A stretch of DNA of 64,000 bases from Trichomonas tenax. Taxonomy: Eukaryota; Parabasalia; Trichomonadida; Trichomonadidae. Below, one piece after another: positions 19,195-30,272 of the stretch. A model generated the notes under the pieces. That model was given only the letters and a program-made list of their open reading frames with translations. It had not been told where the DNA came from and did not search any database. The translations under genes and the position numbers were made by a program. The stretch spans positions 1 through 64,000 of the forward strand of contig JALKBU010000058.1 of assembly GCA_023091735.1 (NCBI GenBank). Direction: 5' to 3'. Every line of letters begins with the position of its first letter. Position 1 is the first letter of the stretch.

Positions 19195-19784
19195 TCTTTT
19201 GTATTATTATTTAAACTAATATTGTATGAAAAACTAATATATATACGTGTCGAATTACTTAACCTATAAACAGCCATATTACTAATTTTCTAATACCAAA
19301 CGATTTTTGTCACGTAATTTATGATATTTGTCATGTAATATCAAAAAATTTTTCATCTTTGCAAAATCAATGAAATAATTAGACTTAAGCTAACCAGAAT
19401 GAATCAAATCATATTAGAACTTCTATGAATATAAGGAATTGAGATTAAAACCTGATATAGAGCTATTTTCGGAAATATATTCTTCAATCATGATTGAGTT
19501 ATATTCTATATATAGGTATGATAGTATTGAAGGGAGCAATGAAATACGCACACATTATATAATAAACATTTTGTTTAAATTGAATTTTGATAAACTATAA
19601 ATTGGATCTCTTGCTTAAAATATTGCAAAGTATTTACGTATTGAATTCAATAGGTAAAATGATGGCTCCATTATATTGTATATTTTTGCTGGTATTGAAA
19701 GAATAATAAAAATCTGCCAAGTAAATTTTTTAAATATTTTTTGACATGTAAAGAAAATTTTTGACATAAATTAATTTGGAAAAA
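19195..19784. other. Intergenic region with promoter-like motifs
   Basis: No ORF is credible. TTTTGTCACGTAATTTATG and TTTGTCATGTAATATC lie near 19304-19345. TTTTTTGACATGTAAAG (19737-19753) and TTTTTGACATAAATT lie within 50 nt of the GPN2 start. Confidence 0.45.
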
Positions 19785-20576
19785 ATGTCTGAGGAGATTC
19801 CAGACGACCAGATTCCAGACATGTCATACGGCGCGTGCCTCATCGGTCCACCAGGCAGTGGAAAGACTTCTGCCATCAAAGCTCTAAAAGAAATGTGCGA
19901 GAAACTAAAGAGGCACGTTATCGTGATGAATTTGGACCCTGCAAACGATCAATTACCATACGAAGCTGATTTTGACATTTGCACATCAATCAACGTCAAA
20001 GATATAATGACATCGCAAGCTTTAGGACCAAATGGAGGATTAATCTACTGCATGGAAAGTGTTGCGGCCAATGTAACAGAAATAATCGAAGCCGTAAGAC
20101 CACGCGTTGAAAAAGCAACTTACTTTTTGATCGATTTCCCCGGACAAGTTGAGTTATACACGCATTCAGAGTGTGTTCGTCAGTTTCTCGACGCTTTTCA
20201 GAAAGAACTGAAGATAAAACTGGCAACAGTGAACTTTGTCGATGTCGTTCTCGCTTCAACAAAACAAGGATATCTCGGCCAATCATTGATGAGCCTGGGA
20301 ATGATGCTCAGATTATATACTCCACATATCAACGTATTAAGCAAGTTCGATCTCGTACAAACAAGGGAAGTTGATCTTCCTTTTGATACAGAAACGTGCG
20401 ATTTTGAAGACATGGTCAGCAGTGGGGTTCCAAGCAAATTACATCAAAAAATTGTTGAATTACTCTGCGACTATGACTTAGTTTCGTATGAATATTTCTC
20501 AGTTATGGATGAATCATCTGTTGTTCACTTAATTGAAGTCATTGATAAGGTTGTTGGATGCAATTGGATGCTTTAA
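19785..20576 (+). CDS. GPN2: GPN-loop GTPase 2
   Basis: The ATG at 19785 gives 263 residues, a little short for the family (~280-310). The P-loop is GPPGSGKT (21-28), followed by VIVMNLDPANDQLPYEADFDI, the GPN loop itself at 81-83 (LGPNGGLIYCME), IDFPGQVELYTH (switch II-like) and LSKFD as the base-recognition motif. The GPN-G-G-L-I-Y-C-M-E block favours GPN2 over GPN1 and GPN3. GPN GTPases form dimers and assist cytoplasmic assembly and nuclear import of RNA polymerases. TTTTTTGACATGTAAAG lies just upstream. The stop is followed by a 130-bp gap to the end of the next, convergent, gene. Confidence 0.93.
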   Translation: MSEEIPDDQIPDMSYGACLIGPPGSGKTSAIKALKEMCEKLKRHVIVMNLDPANDQLPYEADFDICTSINVKDIMTSQALGPNGGLIYCMESVAANVTEIIEAVRPRVEKATYFLIDFPGQVELYTHSECVRQFLDAFQKELKIKLATVNFVDVVLASTKQGYLGQSLMSLGMMLRLYTPHINVLSKFDLVQTREVDLPFDTETCDFEDMVSSGVPSKLHQKIVELLCDYDLVSYEYFSVMDESSVVHLIEVIDKVVGCNWML

Positions 20577-20707
20577 TCCAAAAATATCGTTATTATTGTA
20601 TTGATTTTTTTTAATTGTTATTATAGAGTTAAAAATATGTGATTGCTTAACATAAAACAAATGTGTTAATTAATTAGAATAAGAACGAAAAAAATATTAA
20701 ATTTAAA

Positions 20708-23222
20708 TTAACAAATAAACTTCATTAATGATTTAAACTCCGATTCTTCGTAAGCTTTCTTAGTGGCAATGAGCGAAATCACGTCTTTGATTCCTTTAAT
20801 TGCATCGCCACTCTTTTCTTTGTGGATATTTTGAGCGATTGCAACAAACTTTGGATCATTCATTTCGACACAAGAGACTTCTCTGTCAACGTATTCACTG
20901 AGTATTTTGTCGTTTCCACGTCCGGAAATAACGAAGCAAGCGATATTGAGCTTTTGCAAATCATAATCGAAAATGTCAGCAGTGCATGAGCAGCAAATCA
21001 CTGTTGGAACTCTTTTCTCGGCGAGAGCTAAGAGCTCTGCCTTGATATCACTATTATTCTTGTTCTCGAAAACAACAGGAATGAATAATCTACCATTTGC
21101 ATACATTGCAGATGCGAAGATTCCATCATAGCTTGCATTAGAGAATCCGCAGCTGAAGAATGAATCTGCACATTGTGAAGCACTACAGCGTCCGATATCA
21201 ACGAATGCAATGATAGATGTATCAGCGTTCAATGACAAAGAAATTTCTTCTGCACAATGAAGGCTGATTGTCTTTTGGCATTTCTTGAAGAATGCTTTAA
21301 CTGCTGGATCGAAATTACCATTACGTGGTGCTGGAATAACAAGATTAAGTTTCCTGTCAATGAGAGAACATAACTCTCCATTTTGGCATGTTCCAACTAA
21401 AGAAGGAATGGAAGAGCAAAGAGCAAATGCTGCCATTTGTAGTGTGATTGATTTAGGCTTCTCAGATTTAAATACACTTGAGTTGATGAAGTTATCTGAT
21501 GATTTTGAGATCAGGTTAAGTGTCTTGACACCGGATTTTGTTGGTTCTGACATTGGAGAGAATAATGAATTACCATTATCATCGAATGAAAGAATTCCAT
21601 TAACACCATTGAGTAATGTAACATATTCATTATTCTCAACACCAGGAACAAAGTCACCATCAAGAAGTGAGAATGCCTTACCAGAGTTAAGCACAGCAAA
21701 AGCATTAACATCAGATGAAATGCAGCTCTTAACAGAATCTTCCAGTTCGCTAACTTCAGAAACTTCTCCGTATGAAACTGAAACAAATAATTTATCAGCG
21801 ACAAGGAAGAATGTGTCACTTGTATGGCAAACAAACTTTGAAGCCAATAGAATTTCATGATTTTCAGTGTCAACAATTTCAAGATCTTCACTCAATGATA
21901 AGACTGTGACTTTCTGCTTATTTGCAATAGCGATTTTATCTTCTGTCATTGATAAAATCGGACTATCGGAATCATGAAGAACATAAAGAACCGGACATTG
22001 ATCAATGATATAATCTCCAACCTGACAAAGATGAATAGCAAGCATCTTTTCTTTGAGAACACCAACAACCAGTTTGGTTGCAACCCTGAAAAAAGCATTA
22101 ATTGTGTTATGCGATTTCAGATGTGCAATTGGGACTGTCTTATATCCGTTTGGCTCAAGTTCACTGATTTCATAGTTCTTAATTACAGTTGTTCCTGTTG
22201 CATCACCCTCAACTTCCAATGTGAAGTTGAGCATCGAATCCGTGAAATCAGGAGTATCCATCGACATCTTGACAGAAGATTTGCTGCTGTTAAATGACTG
22301 CTTTGCAATATCTTGGAGGTCGTTGTATGCATCATGTGCATCGATAGCCAATATTGTTGTTGCATGCTCATGGAACTACTCTGTTGATCCTTCGATATAT
22401 CTTGCGAAAATGTTTCTGTCGACAACTTCGATGTCAGGCTCAGGGACTTTGACAACTCTTTGAGCAGATCCAACTCTAGCCATGTATTCTTTAACATCTT
22501 TGATTGTAACAAGATCATCTGCATTGAATGCTTCCATCTGGATCATTCTTTGTCTGTAAACTTTGAGCAAACTAATGAAATTTTCGTGTAACTCATCAAC
22601 AACTGAAACAACACTTGCTTGGTTGCCAACGGGATTGTGCCTGATGTGATTCAGTGTCTTAAGAACTCTTTCAGAAGCCTTATCGAGAGATTCAATGATT
22701 TTCTCATCTTTGCATGTTGCACCACACTGCTCTAAGATCGAGTGAATCTCTGGATAGTTCATGCGCATTTTGAGCTTTGTCTTTGGACTCTGGCGTTCAT
22801 AACATGTTCTGCACATCCATTGGACAAATGGGGATTCATTATCTCTGTGTGGAATGAATACAGCGTGCTTGAATTTCTTTGTTCTGCGACTTTTCATGCA
22901 AACAGAACAAGTCAAAGTTAAAGATTTTTCAGCTGCTGGAACAACATCAGACATGCAAACTAAGTCACAGTATGGACTTTCTGCAACATCTTTAACCATG
23001 AACGAAGGGATAACGAAGCTCTTATATTGATTAAACGATACATTGAAGTGATCTTTTTTAGGATGTGGTGAATACATTGATGCACTTAATTTGATGCTCT
23101 GCAATTGAAGACGATGTGCTAACTTCAGGATATCCGTTTTGATCATAAATTGCAGCAATTTGTTTAATATCGTTATAAGAATTAATGGTTTTTATCGATG
23201 ATAAGTCGAATTTTTGACTCAT
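20708..23222 (-). pseudogene. Interrupted B-box-like zinc finger / coiled-coil / propeller-like gene
   Basis: Three open segments appear to be one gene. (1) An ATG at 23222 begins MSQKFDLSSIKTINSYND and runs 54 codons to a TAA at 23058-23060. (2) The next frame, lacking its own good start, continues PKKDHFNVSFNQYKSF and contains CSVCMKSRRTKKFKHAVFIPH...WMCRTCYE, a C-x2-C/H/C-x2-C zinc site, then helices, until a TAG at 22376-22378. (3) In the same frame, a 547-codon ORF starts only 24 bp later (22351) and is rich in propeller-like strands. The order zinc finger, coiled coil, beta domain is like TRIM proteins without RING. Both breaks could be real (recent pseudogene) or sequencing errors; one frameshift lies beside an A6 run. 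If segments 2 and 3 are separate genes, their 24-bp spacing is anomalous here. Confidence 0.6.
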
Positions 23223-23442
23223 TTCGTTTTCAGTTACAAGAAGTGATGATTTTCATGTATAAAAGTGGCTCTTTGCTGGTATATTGATGTTTTTAATTTC
23301 GATTTCAACAGGTTTTAATTGCTCAGCACCAAAAGTAGTAAAAACTTTATTGAGTTGTTCATCATATTTGCTTGTCGTGAGTTTAACAACTAACGAACCA
23401 TTTTCGGTTGAAAAATTGAATCTTGGCTGTGAAATCGATTTA

Positions 23443-23640
23443 ATCATGGTCCTGGAAAATCTTGGCGTTGAATTTAACAATTCAATCCACAAAAAAATTG
23501 CAACCAAAAAAATCGAGTAGATATTTGATGTATATGAGAAACACCTTTATATTTTGTTGCATGGGATATGGTTGATGAATTGAAAAAAAGCTCAATTGCC
23601 GATTTAGAATCAGAAATAAATGGTTTGTCATTGATTGCGC
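23443..23640 (+). pseudogene. Decayed paralogue of the ORF at 17871
   Basis: LGVEFNNSIHKK, then after a TAG at 23518-23520 DVYEKHLYILLHGIW in a shifted frame, and CTCAATTGCCGATTTAGAATC align with the ORF at 17871-18110. The shared string TTGCATGGGATATGGT is identical. It has at least one stop and one frameshift. The region just upstream (23284-23442) may be its 5' part. Confidence 0.5.
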
Positions 23641-24234
23641 ATGCTTGTATGGGTACGAGAATTGTTTTGAGTTCTTAATTCAAACCAAAAATAATATATT
23701 GAGTTCAAGGTCAGCAAGAAATGCAATAATTGGAGGAAATGTAAAAAGAACATATTAAGTATCGACAAAAGGTGATTTCCCAATATCTTGGTTAGTTGAT
23801 GGAATAAAGAACTGTTGAAATGATGCGACAAACATCTTTTTGAAGTCACTGCTGTAGTGATGTGCTTAGAATCACTTAATATAGGAATTTTAATCTTTTT
23901 GATTGAAAATGGTTTTAATGCTAATCAATTAATCAAACATTCACATTTTATCATCATTATGATATCACATCAATCATTCACATTTTATCATGATGTTAAT
24001 TTCACAATGTATTTAAGATCTATACAATGAACTGATCAGGAAGTTATGCATTTGTAGATTTAGCTTGACTTTAATCAATACCGATCTTGCGTTTTTGGTA
24101 AGTGTTCTTTTATGATAATCATTTGATGCCAAAGCTTTTTTGTAGATCAAAAAATAAAAAATGACGCAAAAAATAGCGTTAAAATTGATTCAAATAAACA
24201 GTTTATCTATATCAAATAAAAACAAATATGTATA
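23641..24234. other. Intergenic region with a 17-bp direct repeat
   Basis: CATTCACATTTTATCAT occurs at 23938-23954 and 23975-23991. No protein gene is convincing. Confidence 0.45.
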
Positions 24235-26631
24235 TTACTTTGGATTTTGCTCCAACTTCGATATGAAGTCTTTGATATCTTTTTGTGTTAACTTGCAACT
24301 GAGACCGGTTTTGATCAAGTTGACTAAGTACGTTTGCTTGTATCGAAGGGCTGCGCCATCGAGCCAATTTGCAAACTCTGATGGACTGAAGAAGAACGCA
24401 TTGATGTAATCAAGAACTTGGAGATATCCAATGTCAGAGACTTTCGTCAAAGAAGTGAAAATTGTAGCTGCAGCTCTTGTGTCACCAATCATTAATGATC
24501 TTCCATTGGAATTGCATGATCGAACTGATCCAAATGCGTGGATTAATAAATTACAGATTCTCATCCATGTTCCTCGCCATACATCATCAGAGACATCTCG
24601 AGGCAACTGGAAAGTTGCAAGAGTCTTCGAAAGATTATCTAATGACTTCTTTAAAATAGAAATAAAGCCATGATACTCGATTGTAATTTCATTAACACAC
24701 CAATCGCACGCAATAATTTGATACTTGAGCTGCTTGAGAGGGAAGAACACTCGTGCGCAAAATGCTGATATATTTGGACGGCATTTCTTGAGTAATTGAC
24801 CAACTGCAATATCATAAAACTTCGGAACTTTATCATTCTCGCAACTCATTAAATAGTCTTTGAGACCTCTGATATACCATGAAATGAGTTTGAGGCATTC
24901 AGTTCCAACAATCATTTGCATAAGATGAGCTTCAGGACTCTCTATCTGTCTTTGATCAGGCAAAGAAACGTGGCCAAGTGATTTCAGCATTAATTTCAAA
25001 TTCTTGACAAATTCAGCATCAAAGTTTCTCGAGAGTTTTGAAGAAAACGAAACCTGGCCATCTTGCATCACTAATATAGGAAATGGAGCACAAAAAGAAT
25101 TGATAATCCCAACAATATATGTAGCAGCAACATTAACAATTAAAACAGCACATTCTTTCTTGTTCAATTCAACACTCAAGCATACTAATGAGTGCATAAT
25201 TCTCACGGTCTGCATTGCAGAAGAACAAGTGTATCTCTTTGTGGGATCTTCGTCCGCTGGGAAATCAAAAACGCTTTCTTCACAAGGAACAGTCTTAACA
25301 TGCAGCAAGAAATCACTATCGAGTGGAACAGGAACCCAAGAATCTGTCATGATCGAAGATCGTGCAGAATTAATGCAGACACCAGTATAGCGCTGCATAT
25401 ACTCAGTCGATGTCATCTGAAGCCAGTCTTCAATTCCTCCACATGAAAGAATAGATGTGAATTCACGCAAACCACGAGCGAGTTTGATGAAAGAAAGAGC
25501 ATCTAAAGCTTTAACATTGATACGACTTAGGAATTGAAGAACAGAAGATTCTGCTGCTGAACAGAACTGTTTGAAATTGTCATGAAAACCAGATGATATT
25601 GATTCTAATATCTTATCGAAGTGATCTCCATCGATCTTAGGAATAACGTAGTCGGGTGCAATTTTATCAATAATATCAGATATGTGTGGATTGTCAGTGT
25701 GAAATTGAGTGAAAGTTTGGAATTTCTTTAACAATGCACAGTTCGTTTCCATGAATCGAAATAATGTGTCAATGTCATTACTGGAAGCTTCAAAATATGC
25801 ATAGGCTCTGTCGTGAAGCAGAGAAGTGTAAATATTCACAAGCATCTTCGCGATTGGAGGCGAATCACTGATGAAAAGATATGAAGCGATAACTTCTGAG
25901 TATTTAACTTCATTGAACGTTTCTGAGATATCCTGAAGCTCCTTCGAGAGAATGCTTTCAAGAGTTGATGGGAATTGTTGAATAGAATCAAGTATTTCTT
26001 GAACACATTCTAATTTTTTGAGTTCACCAATTGTCACAGGATTTGATTCGCCAACAATGTCTTCTGGAAAGTCAGGAAATGAAATAGCATAAAATCCTTT
26101 GTATATTTCAGGGCTATAGCATAGATCTTTGTTTTTCAATATATTATTAATGCATTCATAGTTATATGACGCGTTAATGAACTGTCTGGAGTGAAGTATT
26201 TCATCTATTAATAACAAACACTTGCAGAAATGAACAACTTCGTTAACTTTCGAATATCTTTTGAGATTTCTAATGTGAGTGTATATATTTATCATAGGGT
26301 GAAGCGCATTTTCGCGTATTGATGTGATTTCTTGACGAATTGATGAAATATATTGCGTAGAATTGTCAACTTGATCTTGTAAACTGATGAATCTTGATGT
26401 TGCATCGAAAATTGCATCTTGAGAAGCATAAACACGCTTTGAAAGTTCTTCTGAAACAACTCCAATGGAACTTTCTGCGATATTTATTTGTGCATTTAAT
26501 GAATCAGTAAATTTTCCGTCAAAAATCGGAGGAAGGTCCTTTAAAATCGATATAACGCACTCTTCTGGAGTGGCAGATTCAAAAAATATTCGAGGAACGG
26601 AATCAAGAGAATTAATCTCTTGCGATTCCAT
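24235..26631 (-). CDS. VPS50: VPS50/syndetin, subunit of the EARP (GARP-like) tethering complex
   Basis: This 798-residue protein has the CATCHR layout. An N-terminal helical region contains DLPPIFDGKFTDSLNAQI then ISLQDQVDNSTQYISSIRQEI, matching the VPS54/VPS50 N-terminal domain (V..L...L). The C-terminal third, with VWRGTWMRICNLLIHAFGSVRSCNSNGRSLMIGD then YLQVLDYINAFFFSPSEFANWLDG and RYKQTYLVNLI, closely follows the syndetin C-terminal domain (x-GRxLM-x-D ... YIKAYY ... W). Syndetin replaces VPS54 in the EARP complex, which tethers vesicles at recycling endosomes. It is shorter than the animal protein (~960). The start is fixed by CTCATTTTTATA, an Inr-like TCA (26642-26640) 9 nt before the ATG. 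Confidence 0.85.
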   Translation of the reverse strand: MESQEINSLDSVPRIFFESATPEECVISILKDLPPIFDGKFTDSLNAQINIAESSIGVVSEELSKRVYASQDAIFDATSRFISLQDQVDNSTQYISSIRQEITSIRENALHPMINIYTHIRNLKRYSKVNEVVHFCKCLLLIDEILHSRQFINASYNYECINNILKNKDLCYSPEIYKGFYAISFPDFPEDIVGESNPVTIGELKKLECVQEILDSIQQFPSTLESILSKELQDISETFNEVKYSEVIASYLFISDSPPIAKMLVNIYTSLLHDRAYAYFEASSNDIDTLFRFMETNCALLKKFQTFTQFHTDNPHISDIIDKIAPDYVIPKIDGDHFDKILESISSGFHDNFKQFCSAAESSVLQFLSRINVKALDALSFIKLARGLREFTSILSCGGIEDWLQMTSTEYMQRYTGVCINSARSSIMTDSWVPVPLDSDFLLHVKTVPCEESVFDFPADEDPTKRYTCSSAMQTVRIMHSLVCLSVELNKKECAVLIVNVAATYIVGIINSFCAPFPILVMQDGQVSFSSKLSRNFDAEFVKNLKLMLKSLGHVSLPDQRQIESPEAHLMQMIVGTECLKLISWYIRGLKDYLMSCENDKVPKFYDIAVGQLLKKCRPNISAFCARVFFPLKQLKYQIIACDWCVNEITIEYHGFISILKKSLDNLSKTLATFQLPRDVSDDVWRGTWMRICNLLIHAFGSVRSCNSNGRSLMIGDTRAAATIFTSLTKVSDIGYLQVLDYINAFFFSPSEFANWLDGAALRYKQTYLVNLIKTGLSCKLTQKDIKDFISKLEQNPK

Positions 26632-27188
26632 TATAAAAATGAGTCATATAATTTCTAAACTTCGAATATATAACTCAGTCTTATTATAATTTTGAAGTTT
26701 TTCATGGATTATATTTCAAATTTCAAAACATTTAAATCAGAAAGCTATATTGATATAATATATTATACATATTCTGCTGAAGCTATATCAAAGAAGATTC
26801 TTGAAAATAACAAAAAAATAATATTGAGATTTAATTTTACTGATACAAACTTGAAAACACAGCATATTTAGTTTTCGCACATTTGACTTATATCAGCTCT
26901 ATCATCTAGAAGCTCAAAATTGATCTTTGATATGTTGATTCTCTTGATTAAAAAAAGATGGCAAAACTCAATTACTCAATGTGCATTTTCAGTAATTTTT
27001 TATAATTGCATTTCATAGCATGTTAGGTGTGTATGTATTCAAAGGAAATTTGAAAATGACTTATTCTTGATGATGAATTGTGCAATATTTAGAAAAAAAA
27101 AAAAAATATTTGATTACCGAAAATTAATATCATCAAACTTTATATATCCATAAGACACAAAATAAATATTTAAACAAATATTAACAGT
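26632..27188. other. Intergenic region, no gene seen
   Basis: AT-rich DNA between two minus-strand genes. A run of 13 A residues lies near 27091. I see no ORF. The VPS50 Inr-like element TCATTTTTATA is at its left edge. Confidence 0.45.
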
Positions 27189-28892
27189 TCAATCTTTCCT
27201 CACCCTCTTCGCAACCTTCTTTGCTGGCCTCTTTGGTACTGTTTCGTGGGCTTCTTCTTCAACAGCATCCCTCGCAGGGTGAGGAGCTTTCCTTCTGAGA
27301 TCATTCTTCTTCTTGGGCATCTCGACCTGAACTGGCTCTTCATCACCTGGAGAAGCCTTTCTTGAAGACTTCTTAGAGTTCTTGCCCGAAGTCTTCTTCG
27401 AGCTTCTTCCTGAGCTCTTGCGCGAACTCTTCTTTGAAGCTTTCTTCGCTTTGAGCTTCGCATCATTCTCTTCCGCAGCGAGTCTTTCCTGTTCATCCAT
27501 CTGAGCGAATGTTTCATCTTCTTCTTGCTCAGCGGCAGCGATAGTATCGTTGTCGAGGATCTGATCGAGTGCCTGCTGCCTTTCGAGTTCTTCTCTGTCT
27601 TCGATCTCTGTGATTGAAGTATCACTTGTTGTTGGTTCCTTCTTTGAGCGCTTCAGCAACTCAGGAAGGAAATAGCGAGAACGAAGTTCTGTTGGCATCT
27701 TTCCGACGTACTCTATCATTCTATCCCACTTCCTCATCAAGCGCTCGTTTGCTGTTGGATAAGCTTGAACGAAATTGCCGACGTTACCGATCTGGTTGAA
27801 CTTCTTGTTTGTGAGTTCGATAGCGCGCTTCAGCTTTGGATCTGTACACATGAGATCATTCCAGCGGTCAGCAAAGTCCTCGGAGTAGTTGTCTCTGACG
27901 TAATCTTGCAGTTCCTGAGCCGGTGCCATGATTTTCATGCAATCAGATAACATCGATGATTTCATCTTGCGTTCGTAATCGGCATTCGTTTCGAGTGATG
28001 GACGGTAGTTGACTTCGAGGATCAATGGGTTCAGATGTTCATCCAATAAAACATCGAAACCGAGAATCTGGAAACAGCGCTGATAACCGATTCGTGGGCA
28101 CTGCTTTTCCATGCCTCTTTTGAGGAACTTCGTCGAAGCGATGATTGTCGAAACAATTGCACGATCAATTCGCGACCAAAGTCTGTTGATGTCGTGGCCT
28201 TCTCTCTCTAGGCGCACCATAACGTCCGCGATCATCTTGACAATCTGTGTCATGATTACGTCAGGATTCTTCTTATTCAGCGACTTATTTGTTAACTCGG
28301 CGAAAACAGACTTTTCTTCGGATTTCTTCGAGCAAAACCTCGCGACACCATTGCGATAGACGTAGACGCGAAGCGGGTCGACAGAAGCGACGAGTGCATA
28401 GATACGAAAATCGAATTTGTAGCCATCGATATGAAGTGATGGAATGTACTCCTGAGCAACACAAAGCCTCTTTATTTTCGGAATTATACCTCCAATCTCG
28501 ATAATTTTAATACCAGCGCCCAAAGATCCGCGATCTGGCTTTACAATCCATCTCTTTTCGTTTTTATGGACCTCCTCTTCGAAGTCCTTCGCTTGGAGAG
28601 GAACCAAGAATGATTTCGGTAAAAACTTGAAAGCTGAAGGAAAAGTTTGTGCTGTTCTTTGAATTAAACGCACGAAAGGCGCTTTTCTGCATATAACGTT
28701 GACCATTGGGAATCTGTTAACGATCTGCCATGGTTTCAAAGGTCCGTAGAAATCTTTCTTTCGTAAATCGTCGTACCAGACTAGAACGGCCCTCGGATCG
28801 CTCTTCTTGCACTCGAAGCCGGCCATCCCCATGCTCATGCGTATGAGTTTGCGGTAGAGAAGGTGCCCTTCCTGTGCTATGTACGTCGTCAT
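27189..28892 (-). CDS. Tubulin-tyrosine-ligase-like (TTLL) polyglutamylase/polyglycylase
   Basis: The first ~330 residues of this 567-residue protein form a TTL-type ATP-grasp domain. LKPWQIVNRFPMVNVICRK is the TTL N-terminal signature. WIVKPDRGSLGAGIKII (~114-130) is the ATP-binding block, DGYKFDFRIYALV follows, and FQILGFDVLLDEHLNPLILEVNYRPSL (~274-300) carries the metal- and ATP-binding Glu/Asn. Such enzymes add glutamate (or glycine) chains to tubulin, a mark of stable flagellar and cytoskeletal microtubules. TTLL enzymes of this type usually read N-H-x-P-S; here it is NYRPSL. Residues ~460-567 are a low-complexity Lys/Arg/Ser/Glu tail that could bind the acidic tubulin tail or RNA. The amino acid added cannot be read from sequence. 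Confidence 0.9.
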   Translation of the reverse strand: MTTYIAQEGHLLYRKLIRMSMGMAGFECKKSDPRAVLVWYDDLRKKDFYGPLKPWQIVNRFPMVNVICRKAPFVRLIQRTAQTFPSAFKFLPKSFLVPLQAKDFEEEVHKNEKRWIVKPDRGSLGAGIKIIEIGGIIPKIKRLCVAQEYIPSLHIDGYKFDFRIYALVASVDPLRVYVYRNGVARFCSKKSEEKSVFAELTNKSLNKKNPDVIMTQIVKMIADVMVRLEREGHDINRLWSRIDRAIVSTIIASTKFLKRGMEKQCPRIGYQRCFQILGFDVLLDEHLNPLILEVNYRPSLETNADYERKMKSSMLSDCMKIMAPAQELQDYVRDNYSEDFADRWNDLMCTDPKLKRAIELTNKKFNQIGNVGNFVQAYPTANERLMRKWDRMIEYVGKMPTELRSRYFLPELLKRSKKEPTTSDTSITEIEDREELERQQALDQILDNDTIAAAEQEEDETFAQMDEQERLAAEENDAKLKAKKASKKSSRKSSGRSSKKTSGKNSKKSSRKASPGDEEPVQVEMPKKKNDLRRKAPHPARDAVEEEAHETVPKRPAKKVAKRVRKD

Positions 28893-29354
28893 CCTTTGGG
28901 CAATTTTGTAGACGATACAAAAAAAATTTAACGTTTATAAATCCTCCATTTGATTTTTCTAATTTTCATAATTTTCATTAAATTTATGACTTTCTCGATT
29001 TATAATTATGATGCATTATGAAATTAGCGATTTTGAGAAATTGATGAATTTGATTTTACAAACAGGCTATTTTAACTATAAATTCATTTACCTCATATTA
29101 TGGTATTATATTTTGAAATTTTAAATGAATATTAATTGCGTATCTTTTTCACTTTAACTATAGATTAAGATATTTTAATACATTGTTCTCTTATCTGTGT
29201 ATGTTTTATGTTAGAAATATTAACAGATAAAATCAATTATTTGCAGATTTATGAAGGGAAAAAGAAATTTGTGATGTAACGAAATAAGGTTATTTTAAAA
29301 TGCATCATTTGACGTTAAGCGAAATTGAGTTATTTTGGATCTCCTTTGGATGTA

Positions 29355-29543
29355 CTATTCAACCGTAATCCGAAATACGTTGCAGAAATTTGTTACCTTT
29401 GTCACTTTTTGGATTGGAAACCAATAAAATTCTTTTAGAAATGATATTTGTTCATTATTTCTATATTCATCAATTTGATCTTTGACTTCATTTTTTGATT
29501 CACACGCAAAATTTGATGAATAAAAAAATATTGTTAACAGCAT
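29355..29543 (-). CDS. Possible small secreted peptide
   Basis: A 62-codon ORF starts at an ATG at 29543. It begins MLLTIFFYSSNFAC, a short hydrophobic leader with a plausible cleavage site, followed by a charged stretch (ESKNEVKDQIDEYRNNEQISF) and FYWFPIQKVTKVTNF. TCAAAGTTTGG lies just upstream as a weak Inr-like element. There is no homologue I recognise. In AT-rich DNA an ORF this short can arise by chance. Confidence 0.25.
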   Translation of the reverse strand: MLLTIFFYSSNFACESKNEVKDQIDEYRNNEQISFLKEFYWFPIQKVTKVTNFCNVFRITVE

Positions 29544-30272
29544 CACCAAACTTTGATTTGCAATACCTTCAATGTAAATCAAAAAGAATTTATTGTTTGA
29601 TGAGAATGAAAATACGTTTCTTTGATTAAGGCTCCACTCCCACAGCTTATGTTCATTGATATATAATGATATGCTGATATATAGTATATTTTATGAGTTA
29701 AGAGGCTGATAAGGCCAATAAATAAGGATGATCAAATTTTATATTTTCCGTTATACTTCATAATTTGGGAATTGGTTTCATATTATCACTATAGACATCT
29801 AACACATGAGCAAAATTATGTTATGAAATAAAAATATCATTTATTCAATTTGATCTGATATTGATTTTGTGAGGTGTTGTTTTTGAGCCATGCTAGAGTA
29901 TTCCATTTGTATCTATGGATATAATTCATTGCTGGATTCCTCCATTTTTTCTTTCATATGTTCGAATTCAAATTATTTTTATTATTAATCTGCATGGCAA
30001 GATTAATAAACTACATTTTCTTCGAATGCACCATGTACTATCTCTATTTTCACTTTAATATAATCTTCAGCTCATGATTTTCATTTTCTTGCTCATATTT
30101 TGTCGTATGTATGAATTTATAAGATAAAACGCATGGATTCAAAAACTAATAGAGCCGGTTCGGAAATACGCATTGAATATTACTTGTAGAAACAAGTCAA
30201 TGGCTTTTGCCATTGAACTTTAGTAACAATGTCACTTTTTTCGAAATCATGAAAAATGCAGTCTAAATCGTT

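Noticed and set aside
23253..23507. 84-codon minus-strand ORF (RFNFSTENGSLVVKLTTSKYDEQ)
   Set aside because: It looks somewhat protein-like, but it overlaps the plus-strand relic related to 17871-18110, whose paralogy is the stronger evidence. Kept open as an alternative.
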